64,000 bases of DNA from Canariomyces notabilis (lineage: Eukaryota > Ascomycota > Sordariomycetes > Sordariales > Chaetomiaceae): contig NW_027041828.1 in the NCBI RefSeq assembly GCF_033297395.1, positions 310,001-374,000 on the forward strand. The letters run 5' to 3'. The position numbers and the translations under genes are program-made. This document shows positions 1 through 10,499 of this stretch, piece after piece. Within the stretch, counting starts at the first letter, position 1; each line of letters opens with the position of its first letter. The notes beneath the pieces were generated by a model, which was not told where the DNA came from, ran no database searches, and saw only the letters and a list, made by a program, of their open reading frames with translations.

Positions 1-50
1 CCTCTAACAAAAACAAACACAGAACTCCACCTCGCCACGCAAAACCCCAG

Positions 51-466
51 ACTACCTCAGCGCAGCCCAACAAATCGCCGACGCAGTCCTCTCCTCCAGT
101 GGCCTTACCTCGCCCGGCACGGGCACGCTGACGGAGCAGGCATGCGAGCCTGCGGGGACATGCAACGGCGACCAGCAGCTGTTCAAGGGCATCTTTGCCG
201 CCAATCTGGCCGAGCTGGCCGCTGCCACTGTCGCCGCTAACGACCACCGGAAACGGGAAACGCAACGCCAAAACCGCTACCGCGACTACCTGGCTCGCAA
301 CGCCGAGAGCGCCTACGCCAACGCCCGCGCCGTCGTCCCCGGCGCGGGGGACTGCTACGGCCTGAGCTGGGCCGGCCCGGGCCCGGGGCCATACGACGGT
401 ACGGGTACTGGGAAGACGCTGTCGAAACAGGCTAGTGCGGTTGCCTTGTTCGTGGGGTTGATTTAG
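51..466 (+). CDS. GH76 family (Dfg5-type) alpha-1,6-mannanase-like protein, 3' exon only
   Basis: Last coding exon of a gene that begins outside the window. Bases 1-50 look like the end of an intron (branch-like ctaac at 3-7, acceptor ccccag at 45-50), and the exon reads in one frame to a TAG at 464-466. The peptide has the GH76 signatures LTEQACEPAGTC and QQLFKGIFAANL, matching the family pattern in which an acidic loop with paired cysteines is followed by a Gly/Phe-Lys-Gly-Ile-Phe segment. Fungal Dfg5/Dcw1-type members are secreted or GPI-linked and act on mannan when GPI-proteins are transferred to wall glucan. The tail KQASAVALFVGLI is the usual end of the GH76 fold; I see no clear GPI signal. 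The N-terminal catalytic aspartates lie off the window, so activity cannot be judged. It is convergent with the 6-phosphogluconolactonase gene. Confidence 0.85.
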
Positions 467-1248
467 GACCTGGACTGGATGAGCCAGGAAGGTCCAGGTT
501 GGAAGTATGAATGGTACGGTGCTTTTTGTTTGGGTCGGCGCGGTCCTTTTCTTTCCTGGTGGTGCGTTTATCAGACTGTGTTGAGATCTCACCCTCCGTC
601 AGGGGGGATGTAACAGCTGGGATGCAGCATGTGATGTGTGGCTTAAACCCAAGGATCAATCCCCTTTTGAAACAGACATACATGGCTGCATATCGGTGCT
701 TTCGTACTCGCAACTGAGATTCTTGCCCAGGATGTCTCCGTGGACCAGCCATCAAGGTGAAAAGTTCGACACGCAGATCCAGTAAATTCTTTGCTTAGAC
801 GAGGAAGAGCTAAACGACTTAGGGAAAGCCATGAGCTAGGGCGGCCGCATGATGTTTATCATCTCTGATAAAAACAGTGAGGCAGAGGTCGCTTTATCTA
901 CTTGGCTAAAACATGACAGCCAGCAACGATTCCGCATTTCCATAAGCGATGCTATTCCTATAGGGATCGTCTTGGGGATGGTGATTCCTAATCCATCTCC
1001 TGCCGCAGGGCAAAGCAGATAACAAGGGGGGGATATCAAATGTTAACGAAAGCTACCGCATACCAAGGGGCTCGCTCCGAGATCAACCTTGACCAAAGGG
1101 CGAGATTGTCCACAAGTCGCCGCCCTATTCCATGACCTCAACCGTTCTGCCCACGTCCAAACTCTCAAACCACTCCTTCCCCCTAGGACTCCGATGACGA
1201 TCCCTTCCGTGGCATCCCTACCAGCGGTGCCTCGGCCTGTTCGCTAAC
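467..1248. other. Intergenic 3'-3' region, nothing recognised
   Basis: Space between two convergent genes. It should hold the two 3' untranslated regions. Only short, non-conserved reading frames are present, and I see no RNA gene or repeat. Confidence 0.6.
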
Positions 1249-2034
1249 CTATAGACTGAACGGCCTTCTCGGGTAGCTGACACCCTCAACGGCCGCGTTA
1301 TCCACAAACCAGCTGCAGCGCTCCCCGGTGCCCTGGTTGACCAGCGCACAAGGGAGGCCCTTTCCTTCCTCGAAGATATCCTTTAGAATCTCCTTCTTGC
1401 CCGCGCCCGTCGCCACAAACGCCACCTTGACGGCGTGCGTGACGACCGGCAGCGTCAGCGTGATGCGCACGGGAGGGGGCTTGGGCGAGTCCTCGATGGG
1501 GGCCACCCAAGCGCTCGTCTCGCGAAGCAGCTCGTGACCAGGGAACAGCGAGCAGGTATGCCCGTCCGGCCCGCAGCCCAGCAACAGCAGGTCGAAGATG
1601 GGCAGCTTGACCGAGTCGCGGCTGGCGAAGCTCCGCACAAGGACCTGCTCGTACTGATCCGCCAGCTCCTGCGGATCGTCGAGGTACTCGACATCGATGG
1701 GATGCACCACGGGCTGGGGCGTGCCGGCCGGCAGCTTGTCGAGCAGCTCAGCCTTGAGCAGGCCGTAGTTGGAGTCGGGATGATCGAGGGGCACGGCGCG
1801 CTCATCGGCAAAGAAAATCTCCCACTTGTCCCATTTGACCGTGTCGTTTTCTGAAGTGGGAGGCGCGAGGAGGGCCTGGGCGAGCGTCTTGGGCAGCGAG
1901 CCGCCTGACACGGCTACCTTGAAGACGCCATGGCGGGTGATGCCGGCTTCTTGGCAGTAGATGACATAGGCGCGAAGGGCCGGGGCGAGGGCATCCACGC
2001 TCGGGAAAGAGTAGAGGTTGGTTGGTTTGGACAT
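1249..2034 (-). CDS. SOL3: 6-phosphogluconolactonase
   Basis: Cytosolic enzyme of the oxidative pentose phosphate pathway; it hydrolyses 6-phosphogluconolactone to 6-phosphogluconate. A single uninterrupted frame gives 261 residues from the ATG at 2034, in line with eukaryotic 6PGLs of 250-260 residues. Family motifs are present in order: the phosphate-binding loop AVSGGSLPKTLA, the block WEIFFADERAVPLDHPDSNY, and LLLLGCGPDGHTCSLFPGH with its catalytic-site Gly-x-Asp-Gly-His. The frame stays open 26 codons upstream to another ATG (2112), but those residues are basic and Ser-rich and unlike the family N-terminus, so the inner start (MSKPTNLYSF) is preferred. No intron is needed. The symbol follows the yeast enzyme pair SOL3/SOL4; which paralogue is the closer cannot be told. 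Confidence 0.93.
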   Translation of the reverse strand: MSKPTNLYSFPSVDALAPALRAYVIYCQEAGITRHGVFKVAVSGGSLPKTLAQALLAPPTSENDTVKWDKWEIFFADERAVPLDHPDSNYGLLKAELLDKLPAGTPQPVVHPIDVEYLDDPQELADQYEQVLVRSFASRDSVKLPIFDLLLLGCGPDGHTCSLFPGHELLRETSAWVAPIEDSPKPPPVRITLTLPVVTHAVKVAFVATGAGKKEILKDIFEEGKGLPCALVNQGTGERCSWFVDNAAVEGVSYPRRPFSL

Positions 2035-4375
2035 TGTTACCGGTATCCGAATCTTTTTGTGCTTCTCGCTGGATGAGGCTGACTGTTGGCTGTGTGCGGG
2101 ACGGGTGTTCACGTAGGCGTCGAAAATCGAGAGCTTCCCCTCAACTCGGGTAGCGGACCGGCGAGCACCTCCGTCTTCGGGATTCAGTGCCTTGTAGGAG
2201 ATAGCGTGTCTCGGACACGGCTGGATCCAGGATGTTCGGATGGCAGTCCCTTTGCTCCGTACCCGCGCAGATTAGCTAATCGCTATGGACGTAGATCCAC
2301 CAAAGGACGAGACTAGGAGTCGTCTGTTGAGGCAAGGGAACCGCGCAGAGATATGAGTGCAGAGGATGAAGGGGACTGCGGCTGTTGATGATGACTTGAT
2401 GGCCAGATGATTCCCAACAATGCTTGTGGCAGTCTTGAGCGGGAATTTTTTCTTTTTTTTTTTCTGCAGCGAGTGGTGTTTCTGGAGGCTTCTGATGGAG
2501 GTGCAGTTTGGAGGGGTTATGGAGGGGTCATGGAGGGGCAGCTGCTGGGCAGATTGAGCTCTAACTTAGCTAACCCCCGCCTTCACGCCTGAAGCCTGAC
2601 AACTGTAAGTTACTGAATGTACGTAGTACATACAGTACTGCTTACATACAGTTCAGCAGGCCGAGTGGGAAAGGAGCTTGAAACAGCTTGAGGGGAAGCA
2701 GGTAGGTAGTAATTAAGCCAGATACTTACGGATACACTATTGAGAGGTACGATTGCCTTGCAACATGGTGGACTGTGCTGTTGCAGGAGGAACTTCAAGA
2801 TTTCGCCATCTCTTGCACTTCTAGCAAAATACGTACATAGAATATCAATGACGACGGCCCGCATCCTGGAAACGGGTTACAGCACAGGTGAAGGTCTAAA
2901 AGGCAGCTGCGACTGCGGGCTGGTGACGGCTCGTTGGGGGCTTCGAGGCTAAGTGTATACCACTTTGTGTATTTTCATGAAATTACACCCTGATTGAGAA
3001 CCTCTGGCTGAAACGTGGTGGTAAAGTACGTAAAGTACCGTAGTAGGCTTTACCTCAACTGTACCTTATCTTTACAAGCACTGTACAATACCTCGGCATG
3101 TCTGCCGAACAGTCAACTACTTTGCCACTGCCTTATCTGCCAAACACAGGTCCAGCCCAGTGTGTCCTGTAGACTCGGGTACAAGCCAGCACTAGGCTCG
3201 TGAGGCTCGCATATGCAGAAGGCTATGCGCCTGTAAGGCTGTCGATCATCAGGGACAGACGATCCCACCTCAGGTGTGGACTCGAGGTTCCTAGAGCAGA
3301 AGGCGAGTGAACGAGACGTTCAAGAGTCCGTTATCTGAAAGGGATGACGTACTTCCCCGGCATTGACCGCGCGGTTAGTGACGCTGGGTCTTCCGATATC
3401 CTCTACACTGACAGAGCTGATGCTCGACACGTGAACTGGGTGCATCCGGCTTCTTTTCTGACAATACGACGGCAATGCAGCCGGTGTATTATGAAAGGAA
3501 GCGGGGACGCTGTGAAGGGTCTACGTTAGTAGTTAGTAGTCTATAATGTGTATGTTCAGACAGTGAATGCAGTGTATAGCCTATCGCGTGTGGGCAGGTA
3601 GGGTGGTATTTAGAGAACCAACCAGACTCCCGTCGTTCCCAACCCCAAGTTATGCGGGGTCGAATGATGTCGATATCATACGATTTGATAGATGCATCGT
3701 GGATGCCGATGAAATGTGCCCGCTGTTTACACTAGTGTACCCGACATATTGTATGGACCGGAATAATATTGGAAAGAAGGGGTCCCGAAGCTACCTGTAA
3801 TGATGGTGTCAGTGGCATATCAGCCCCCTGTCGGCTACCCTCGACTGGCCCAACCGTCTCAGGGCCAGCATCACAAATATACTACACTACGCTAGTGTAT
3901 GTCCCTTGCTGATGCTTAGCAGAGTGACGGGCGAATGAGGCTTCTATCCTAGGCAAATGCAGCCCGGGTAATGACACGTGTAGTATCGATGTCTAGTCCC
4001 GAAAGTTGTGAGACTGGGGGACCAAGGGGACGTGATGCGGGGATACATCGGTGGACCAGCCATTGCGTCATGGGCTGGGCTGTTGGAGACAAGGCTCGAT
4101 TGTGGCTGCATTGTCTACCGAAAAGTTCCAATTGTAAACAGTGCAGGACGGTGATGGGAGGGTGGACTCTACTGGATATTATTGTTCTGGCGCAATATCC
4201 GACATACTGCCACAGAGATGGAAGTTTTCGTGAGAGCAAGGCAATGGGGCTCAACTTGGAGTCTCTCGAATATGTACAAGTACCTGTAGGTAGTTCAAGT
4301 TGAGGAAGGGCTTCTGCCAAAGGCGCTGGCCAATCAGTGGCAGGGGTTACCGTTGATCAGATTTCAATGTTACGC
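2035..4375. other. Gene-free stretch upstream of 6PGL and of the transposon remnant
   Basis: Promoter side of the 6-phosphogluconolactonase gene followed by about 2 kb without a convincing gene. It holds a T-rich tract near 2447-2464 and several short palindromic runs of the gtacatac/gtacgtac type around 2615-2650. All reading frames are short and resemble nothing I know. Confidence 0.5.
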
Positions 4376-4588
4376 TACCCGTGCCACGCCCCACTTATCC
4401 TTCGAGTTCGGAACTCTCCCCTCAGGATAAGTGGTGCTCCACACCTCAACGGGCAGGTCAGCTCAACAGGCAATTTTACCATTTCTTTGGCTACAGTTGA
4501 CGAAAACCACCCACAACTGGCTGAATTGAATGGTAAAAAAGCCCTACGTAGATGGGTATACGTATTAGGAAGTTAACTAATTATATTC
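4376..4588 (+). repeat. Left terminal inverted repeat of the 1.17-kb element
   Basis: Pairs with 5335-5548. The outer part (4376 to about 4470) differs from its partner at very few bases; the inner part to about 4588 aligns at roughly three-quarters identity, with many G/A and C/T differences. The outer part contains its own smaller inverted repeat, CCACTTATCC with GGATAAGTGG, so each arm could fold into a hairpin. Confidence 0.8.
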
Positions 4589-4670
4589 ACCTAGCCTGCA
4601 GGGCCTAAGGCGGTACTGTTGTATAGTTCTTTGCCCTGGGTCCTGACAGTCATACCACCCATCTTACCAC

Positions 4671-4873
4671 TACCGCATTATCTCGCGAATTTGGGAAATT
4701 AAAGTGGCTAAGTCAAGCCCAGCTCAGCGCAGCAAAAGCGAGCAAAAGATGCAGGACAGCCACATTTAGCCACACTTACCCGTGGTGCCCTGGTGTCCCC
4801 ATTGGTGAATATCTGGCTTTCTGGGCTGGGCATATCCTCCTTTAATTTCCTAAATTCGCGAGATAATGCGGTA
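4671..4873. mobile_element. Nested MITE with 31-bp terminal inverted repeats and TA ends
   Basis: The 31 bases at 4671-4701 (TACCGCATTATCTCGCGAAT and following) are repeated in reverse complement at 4843-4873 with one mismatch. Both ends carry TA, so the element proper is about 199 bp with a TA target-site duplication. It is far too short to encode anything. It lies between the arms of the larger element, so it probably inserted into it afterwards. The size, clean inverted repeats and TA ends fit a miniature Tc1/mariner/pogo derivative. Confidence 0.8.
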
Positions 4874-5334
4874 CGCCCATTACTACAATGTACAATAAGT
4901 TGATTTGAACGCTTGCAACGCTTGTAGTTGACGAGGGCACGTATCAGAAAGCAAAATGACTATATTTAACAGGCCTGCAAGGCAAAGGTGTTAACGTTGG
5001 CATTGCTGTTAAGTTGAATGTGCCCCTTGACTGCTGTACTCTAGATTCATAAACAACCCTAACCCTTGCCCCTAAGTATATCACTTACACGCTAGCAATG
5101 AGCCAACAAGGTATGGTATTCAATCAATAGCAATGTTAACAACCATATCTTCGCTTCAATGACCCTACGAATCTATTCCTTGTATATATTCCTATTCATA
5201 TAAGGCGTTGCAAGTATTCAAATAAGCTAGGTATGGGCTAAATTCATAGGTGCAGCCAAAGATGGGCGGTACAGTAGTCAGGAGCCACGCCAGCGGAATG
5301 TAACAAAATAGCCACATTTACTCTGGTACTGGCT

Positions 5335-5548
5335 TCAAATCTAGTCAGTTAGCTTCCTGATACATATACCTATCTATGCAGGGCGTTATTACTATTTAAT
5401 TCAGCTAGTTGTAGTTGGTTTGCTCAATCGTAGTCAAAGATGTGGTCAAAATGCCCGTTGAGCTGACCTGCCCGTTGAGGTGTGGAGCACCACTTATCCT
5501 GAGGGGTGAGTTCCGAACTCGAAGGATAAGTGGGGCGTGGCACGGGTA
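5335..5548 (-). repeat. Right terminal inverted repeat of the 1.17-kb element
   Basis: Reverse-complement partner of 4376-4588. It ends at TA (5547-5548), about 200 bp before the next start codon, so it may overlap the core promoter or 5' leader of the phosphatase gene. Confidence 0.8.
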
Positions 5549-5744
5549 GGGGTTTTCGGCTCGGCCTTCAGCGAAGTCGGCGAAAGAAAGCCCCGCAAGC
5601 CGTTGTTGCAACTCCCGCCGTCAACTACTCTACACACTCGGCACAATATAGATGCCAGGCGTGAGGTAGGCTCAAAGCGGCAGCAAGAGCAAGCCTGATC
5701 GACTCTGCCCCCCCGAATGCTCTTCTCCTTTAGGTTCTTTGAAG

Positions 5745-6852
5745 ATGGCAGCGAAACCAAAGTACCTCACGGGGGATATTCCCGCTATCAACGAATTTAT
5801 CGATCGCTTTGATGTGTGTGCTTGAATACTTTCCCAAACTAGCTCTCCCCATAACGGTAGCTCATCATGCCCAGGTCTTCCTGCTGGATTGTGATGGTAT
5901 GGTGTATCGACCCGGAGTGAACTACGCGAGCCCCTAACAATCCTCCCTCTGTCAGGAGTAATTTGGTCTGGGAATCATGTTTTCGATGGCGTCGTCGAGA
6001 CGCTGGAACTCCTGCGTTCCAGAGGTGCGTGCTTTCTCCTCCTCGCCGCCCCAATCCATGGCCGCCCGCTCACGGTCAACCCCGATAGGCAAGAAGACGA
6101 TTTTCGTTACCAACAACTCAACCAAATCCCGGCAAGAGTATCTCCAGAAGTTCACGGGGTTAGGCATCCCGTCAGACACTGAAGAAATCTTTGGCTCGGC
6201 GTACTCGTCGGCCATCTATATCTCCAGGATCCTCAAGCTGGCGCCGCCCAAGAACAAGGTTTTCGTCATCGGAGAGGCTGGTATCGAGAACGAGCTTCGG
6301 AGCGAAAGCATACCGTTCATTGGCGGCACTGATCCGGCTTTCAGGAGGGACATGACACCTGAGGACTCGAAGGGACTCGCTGACGGGTCTCTGTTGGATC
6401 CCGAAGTAGGATGTGTGCTTGTCGGTCTCGATTTCCACATCAACTATCTGAAGCTGGCGCACGCCTTCCAGTACCTGCGACGCGGTGCAGTCTTCTTGGC
6501 GACCAACGTGGATTCGACCTTTCCCATGAACCACAGCTTCTTCCCCGGCGCCGGGTCTATCAGCATACCGCTCGTGTACATGACGGGACAAGAACCGCTG
6601 GCGCTCGGGAAGCCCAGTCAGGCCATGATGGATGCTATTGAGGGCAAGTTCCAGCTGAACCGCGAGCGCACGTGCATGGTCGGGGACCGCCTCAACACAG
6701 ATATCAAATTTGGAATAGAAGGACGGCTAGGCGGAACCCTTGCCGTCCTCACAGGCGTCAACAAGCAGGCCGACTGGGAGGTCGATGACCCGATTGCAGT
6801 TCCCGCATTCTACGTAGACAGACTGAGCGACCTTCGGGCGGCCGTTTCCTAG
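5745..6852 (+). CDS. PHO13: 4-nitrophenylphosphatase / phosphoglycolate phosphatase (HAD family)
   Basis: Four exons, 5745-5813, 5875-5896, 5956-6024 and 6089-6852, give 307 residues, close to yeast Pho13 (312). This HAD phosphatase removes phosphate from 2-phosphoglycolate and other toxic metabolic by-products, mostly in the cytosol. The nucleophile motif FLLDCDGVIW (Asp28, Asp30) is assembled from exons 2 and 3. Motif II is FVTNNSTKSR, and motif IV is MVGDRLNTDIKFG, which supplies the Mg-binding acids. The cap region between them (NKVFVIGEAGIENEL, VGLDFHINYLKL) is typical of the PGP/PNPase subfamily. Exon 2 is a 22-base micro-exon. The start is the first ATG giving the family N-terminus (YLTGDIPAINEFIDRFD). 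A transposon remnant ends about 200 bp upstream. Confidence 0.92.
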
Positions 6853-8780
6853 TGAGGAGCTGTCGCGCAAAACGAGGTTTTGCTGTCTGGAAAGTTCGCC
6901 GAGAGAGATTCCAGGTTGGAGTGGTGGACCAGCAGTTTGGTTTGTCCGTATAGATTTTGCTCGGCGATGGTGCATACCTATGCGGAGACTGCGGAGTTCC
7001 GGTAGACGGTTTAGAGGTACTTACCGGTAGCGTACAATACACCAGGGCAGGGGTTGGGAGCGGCCCGAAGAGTTCATATTCTCCCATATACACTAGATCT
7101 ACCATACAAGGCAGGCCAATAGAGTTGGAACCCGTTTTAGGGACCAGTCAGCCACCAACTACCCTTGACTTTTAGGTGAAAGAGTTCGGGTTGAGGCCTC
7201 CTGCAACTATTGCTGTTACTCCCTCCTGCAGCTGTTGCTGTTGCTCTCGGCTCTTGAACGACTGGAGCGAGTGGCATGATGGGTGAGGTTGATAATGCGA
7301 GGCGAGGCGACGCGTGACCCTGTCGCAGACAGCAGCGACGGAAAGGGCCAAAACCATGAAAGTTGTGATGAACTTGGCCGCGGGCAGAGTGCCTATGACG
7401 TAGTGACCATTGTCGAAGCAGCTGTCGGGCCAATAATCCGCGGCCATTGCATGCAAGCCATCGCTTGCAGCAGGACCCTGAATCTCATGATTTGAGGGGC
7501 AGTCTTTGAACCCTGTTCCACTGCATGCTATCACTGCGGGGCACAAGCGAACATTCTCGACCTCGCTAGACCTACACACACGTCGATGCAGCGCCATGCA
7601 GTATTCGTATACTCCGTGTTGTACGTATCGTTCCGGCAGGGTCCGGACGGAAACTTAACACTTTTCGCGGATCTATTGGGGACTCTTTTTTCCTTTCCTC
7701 GATAAGAGCAGCGCCATGGTTGGTGCTGTGATATATGGGGTTGTGGCAAACGTGCGCAGTTAAAATCGGGGCAGGGGACAAAGTGAGAGTAAAGTTTTTA
7801 GCACAGCAGCTGGTCGCCCATGGTTCAGAGCCGCACAGTGTCTGGAACCTGGGACGCTAGGAGCGTCCGCTCCGCTCCCCTAAGACCCTGTCGGCACCGT
7901 CCCAGACCCCCCTGCACCTGCAGGATTTGGGCGTGGGGCACAACACAAAACGGGCAGCAAAATGGCAGAGAAGCTGAAGTGCGATGACGCACCGAGCAGA
8001 AAGTTCGCAACCAGCATTTAGCAGACGGACCCTGTGCTGCTTACCACAATTGGCCATGGGCGTCAAGTACGTCTAGGCCTTGCCTTACAAATGCAATCTA
8101 GCCCAAGATGGGCCCGTGGACGGCAACTTGATGGCATCCACATCCTGCGGTGCCGCGAACGTGCCTGCCGACGACTCCCGGGATCACAATGTGTAAGATA
8201 AACAGGGTCTCGCCGTCTTTGTGGCTCCTGCAGCCCCAATACACTACAACATATGCTATATAGCTAAGGTGGTTATTTCCCATTCCTTTGGCATTCTTAG
8301 TTTCTTGGGGATATTTCCCTATTTCTCTGGCCTTGGCATAGGCTTTCCGGAAACCATATTTACACCAACACCAACACCCACACAATTCTCGGTCCCTCCT
8401 GCCTCCTACCTCCTCCTGCCCCCCTGCCTTCCTTCCTCTTGTCTCCCTTTCTTCGTCGACTGGCAACAGCTACAAGTGAAGTTGCTGCCGCCCCGTCTGA
8501 GCGGGCATGTTTTTCCTCTCTATTCCACAATCCGTCTGTCCAGAGAGAGGAAAATAAAGGAGAGACAGAAAGGGGGAAGAAGTAGCGGAAGAGTGAAAAC
8601 CTACCACCGACAAATCGGGGCTACTGGCCGCCTCGCTATCTCTATATATACGTGCCGCATAACTGCCGGGACTTTCGACTTCTTCCTCTTAGTCCGTGGT
8701 GTTTCATAGTTGTCCTCCCACACTCTTCTATCCTCCCGGATAATCCACTGACCGAGGAACCCCCCCTGACCCACACATCC
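6853..8780. other. Intergenic region and 5' leader of the SET/MYND gene
   Basis: About 1.9 kb without a convincing gene. A minus-strand frame at 7172-7597 (141 codons) has no recognisable features. The right end (8380-8460) is strongly pyrimidine-rich, as in many ascomycete core promoters and leaders. Confidence 0.5.
8643..8650 (+). promoter_or_regulatory. TATA-like box before the SET/MYND gene
   Basis: TATATATA about 130 bp upstream of the ATG at 8781, just after a pyrimidine-rich tract. Its position is reasonable for a core promoter element, but it is inferred from sequence alone. Confidence 0.35.
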
Positions 8781-10499
8781 ATGGATACCATGGAGAGCTC
8801 TTCGCCATCCACTAGCGACGACAAGGACCCCAGCCGCGGACCCCTCCTAGAGCGCCGCCAGCAGATAACAGATGCGCTTGCCGCCTCCCCCTACGACTTG
8901 ATCCTCTACCTGGAACGGGCCGTTGTCTATTCTCACCTTGCATATCCAGACCTTGCCGCCGGCGATGCCTACCGTGCCCTGCTCCTAGCCGACGAGGTGC
9001 GTGACGAAAGCTTCGAGTATCACGAACGGGCTCGGGAGGCCCTCCGAGGCTACTCTACGACGCCGTGTCCAGACGTGCTTAACCATGGCAACCTCATCCG
9101 AGATCTTCCCGGGGTAATCGACGGAGCTGACGGGCCGGACGGAGTCGAGCCCTACCACCTCCTGGCCAATTTCGCCACTGTCCGCTGCTTCCAGATTATA
9201 TCGCTTAGCCTCCTGCTCTGTGGCTGTCTGCAGAGCGCAATGAGCTTCTGCGAAAGGGGGCTCAACATGTTGCCCCATAACAAGGAGCTCCTCGAGATTA
9301 AAGGGTACATTGAGCAGGTCGCCAGGCGCAGGCTGAGGAAGCAGCCAGATGAGCCCATCGAGATAAATAGCCTTCCCGATCAGGGCGTTGTGCGCCGGGA
9401 AGTCTATCCCTGGAACACGCACGAACCGGACCGCTTTTCCAACGAGTCCCTTTCCTTCTTGAACAACGAACTCTCCATCATGGCTCCCAAGTGCGAGGTC
9501 AGAGTGTCGACCCTGCCCGTTTTGCTCGAGGGCGAGAGCAACACCGACGGCTACGAGATCATCCCCACCTGCAACCAGCTAGGTCTCTTTGCAAAGGAAG
9601 ACATCGCCCCAGGCGAGACCGTTCTGGAGGAGTACTCGCTGCTGACGGCCAACAACCGACACAAAGAGTCGTCCTGTGATGCCTGCGGCACCGAGCTACC
9701 ACCCCTCCAAGCCGACTCAAAAGCGGTCAGCTGCCCAGAGTGCCATGACACAATATTCTGCGATGAATTCTGCTTCGAAAAGGCCCAAGAGCAGTACCAC
9801 CCGGCCGTCTGCGATAAGGACGTTGACGCCATCGCCAAGGATCCCGACGCCCGCGACGTCGACCAGTCACTCTACCTGTTGCTCCTTGCGCGCCTCCTAG
9901 CCATGGCAGCACACCAGGATATCCACCCGCTCGAGGTCAAGGAGATCAAGTACATCTGGGGCGACTTTGTGCCCACGAGGCTGAACGACATTGACTGCTC
10001 CGTGACAGCAGAGCCGCCGCCGGAGTGGACGCTGCCTTTTTCCTTCCGGTACAATATCGAGATACCCCTGCACGTGCTCGACAAGATGGACGTCGACATA
10101 TATGCTACGCTCGACCGCCACGACCTGTGGGTCTTCAACACGGCCTACGCCAAGTTCCGCGGCACCGCCTCAGCCCGCAAGAGCTCGCGTGACGGCCGCC
10201 CGGACGTGGCCGCCGTCCACCCCTTTTGGTGCCTGGCCAACCACGACTGCGACCCCAACGTCACGTGGGAATGGGGCGGCCGCATGGTGCTGTGGGCACG
10301 CGAGACGAGGGTCGTCGGCGGCCGCAGGGGCGGCATTGCCGCTGGCGACGAGATTCTCAACCACTACTGCGACGTCAACCTGCCCGTGCAGCAGCGCCGC
10401 GAGTGGGCCCGCGGCAGCCTCGGCGGCTGGTGCATGTGCCAGCGCTGCCGCGACGAGGCGGCCATGCCAAAGGAAAAGTTGATGAATTGGTTGAATTAA
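8781..10499 (+). CDS. SET and MYND domain protein (SMYD/SET5-type lysine methyltransferase)
   Basis: Single exon, 572 residues. The N-terminal 230 residues are helical and TPR-like (ASPYDLILYLERAVVYSHL; CERGLNMLPHNKELLEIKGY). The SET fold starts at GLFAKEDIAPGE and is split by a MYND-like zinc cluster at about 299-345 (CDACG, CPEC, FCDEFC, HPAVC). It resumes with the core motif NHDCDPN (from 487) and NHYCD (from 527), and ends in a cysteine-rich post-SET segment (WCMCQRC). These are the S-adenosylmethionine and lysine-channel elements of SMYD-type enzymes, which methylate histones or other proteins. All key motifs look intact, although the spacer between the first two MYND cysteine pairs is longer than usual. 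The ATG at 8781 is the first in frame. The substrate cannot be predicted. Confidence 0.85.
   Translation: MDTMESSSPSTSDDKDPSRGPLLERRQQITDALAASPYDLILYLERAVVYSHLAYPDLAAGDAYRALLLADEVRDESFEYHERAREALRGYSTTPCPDVLNHGNLIRDLPGVIDGADGPDGVEPYHLLANFATVRCFQIISLSLLLCGCLQSAMSFCERGLNMLPHNKELLEIKGYIEQVARRRLRKQPDEPIEINSLPDQGVVRREVYPWNTHEPDRFSNESLSFLNNELSIMAPKCEVRVSTLPVLLEGESNTDGYEIIPTCNQLGLFAKEDIAPGETVLEEYSLLTANNRHKESSCDACGTELPPLQADSKAVSCPECHDTIFCDEFCFEKAQEQYHPAVCDKDVDAIAKDPDARDVDQSLYLLLLARLLAMAAHQDIHPLEVKEIKYIWGDFVPTRLNDIDCSVTAEPPPEWTLPFSFRYNIEIPLHVLDKMDVDIYATLDRHDLWVFNTAYAKFRGTASARKSSRDGRPDVAAVHPFWCLANHDCDPNVTWEWGGRMVLWARETRVVGGRRGGIAAGDEILNHYCDVNLPVQQRREWARGSLGGWCMCQRCRDEAAMPKEKLMNWLN

Larger units (their letters stand above)
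4376..5548. mobile_element. Non-autonomous DNA transposon remnant with long terminal inverted repeats
   Basis: The sequence starting TACCCGTGCCACGCCCCAC at 4376 reappears as its reverse complement ending at 5548. Both ends carry TA outside the CCCGTGCC tip, and flanking bases beyond the TA do not match, as expected for a TA target-site duplication of Tc1/mariner/pogo-type transposition. The two arms match over roughly 95 bp almost perfectly and then over a further 120 bp at clearly lower identity. The 750-bp interior encodes no transposase: reading frames are short and the interior is AT-rich. A second, smaller element sits inside it. The right end lies only 197 bp before the PHO13 start codon. 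Confidence 0.8.

Noticed and set aside
7172..7597. 141-codon minus-strand frame with a hydrophobic stretch
   Set aside because: The hydrophobic segment is internal and the rest is unlike any family; no supporting start context.
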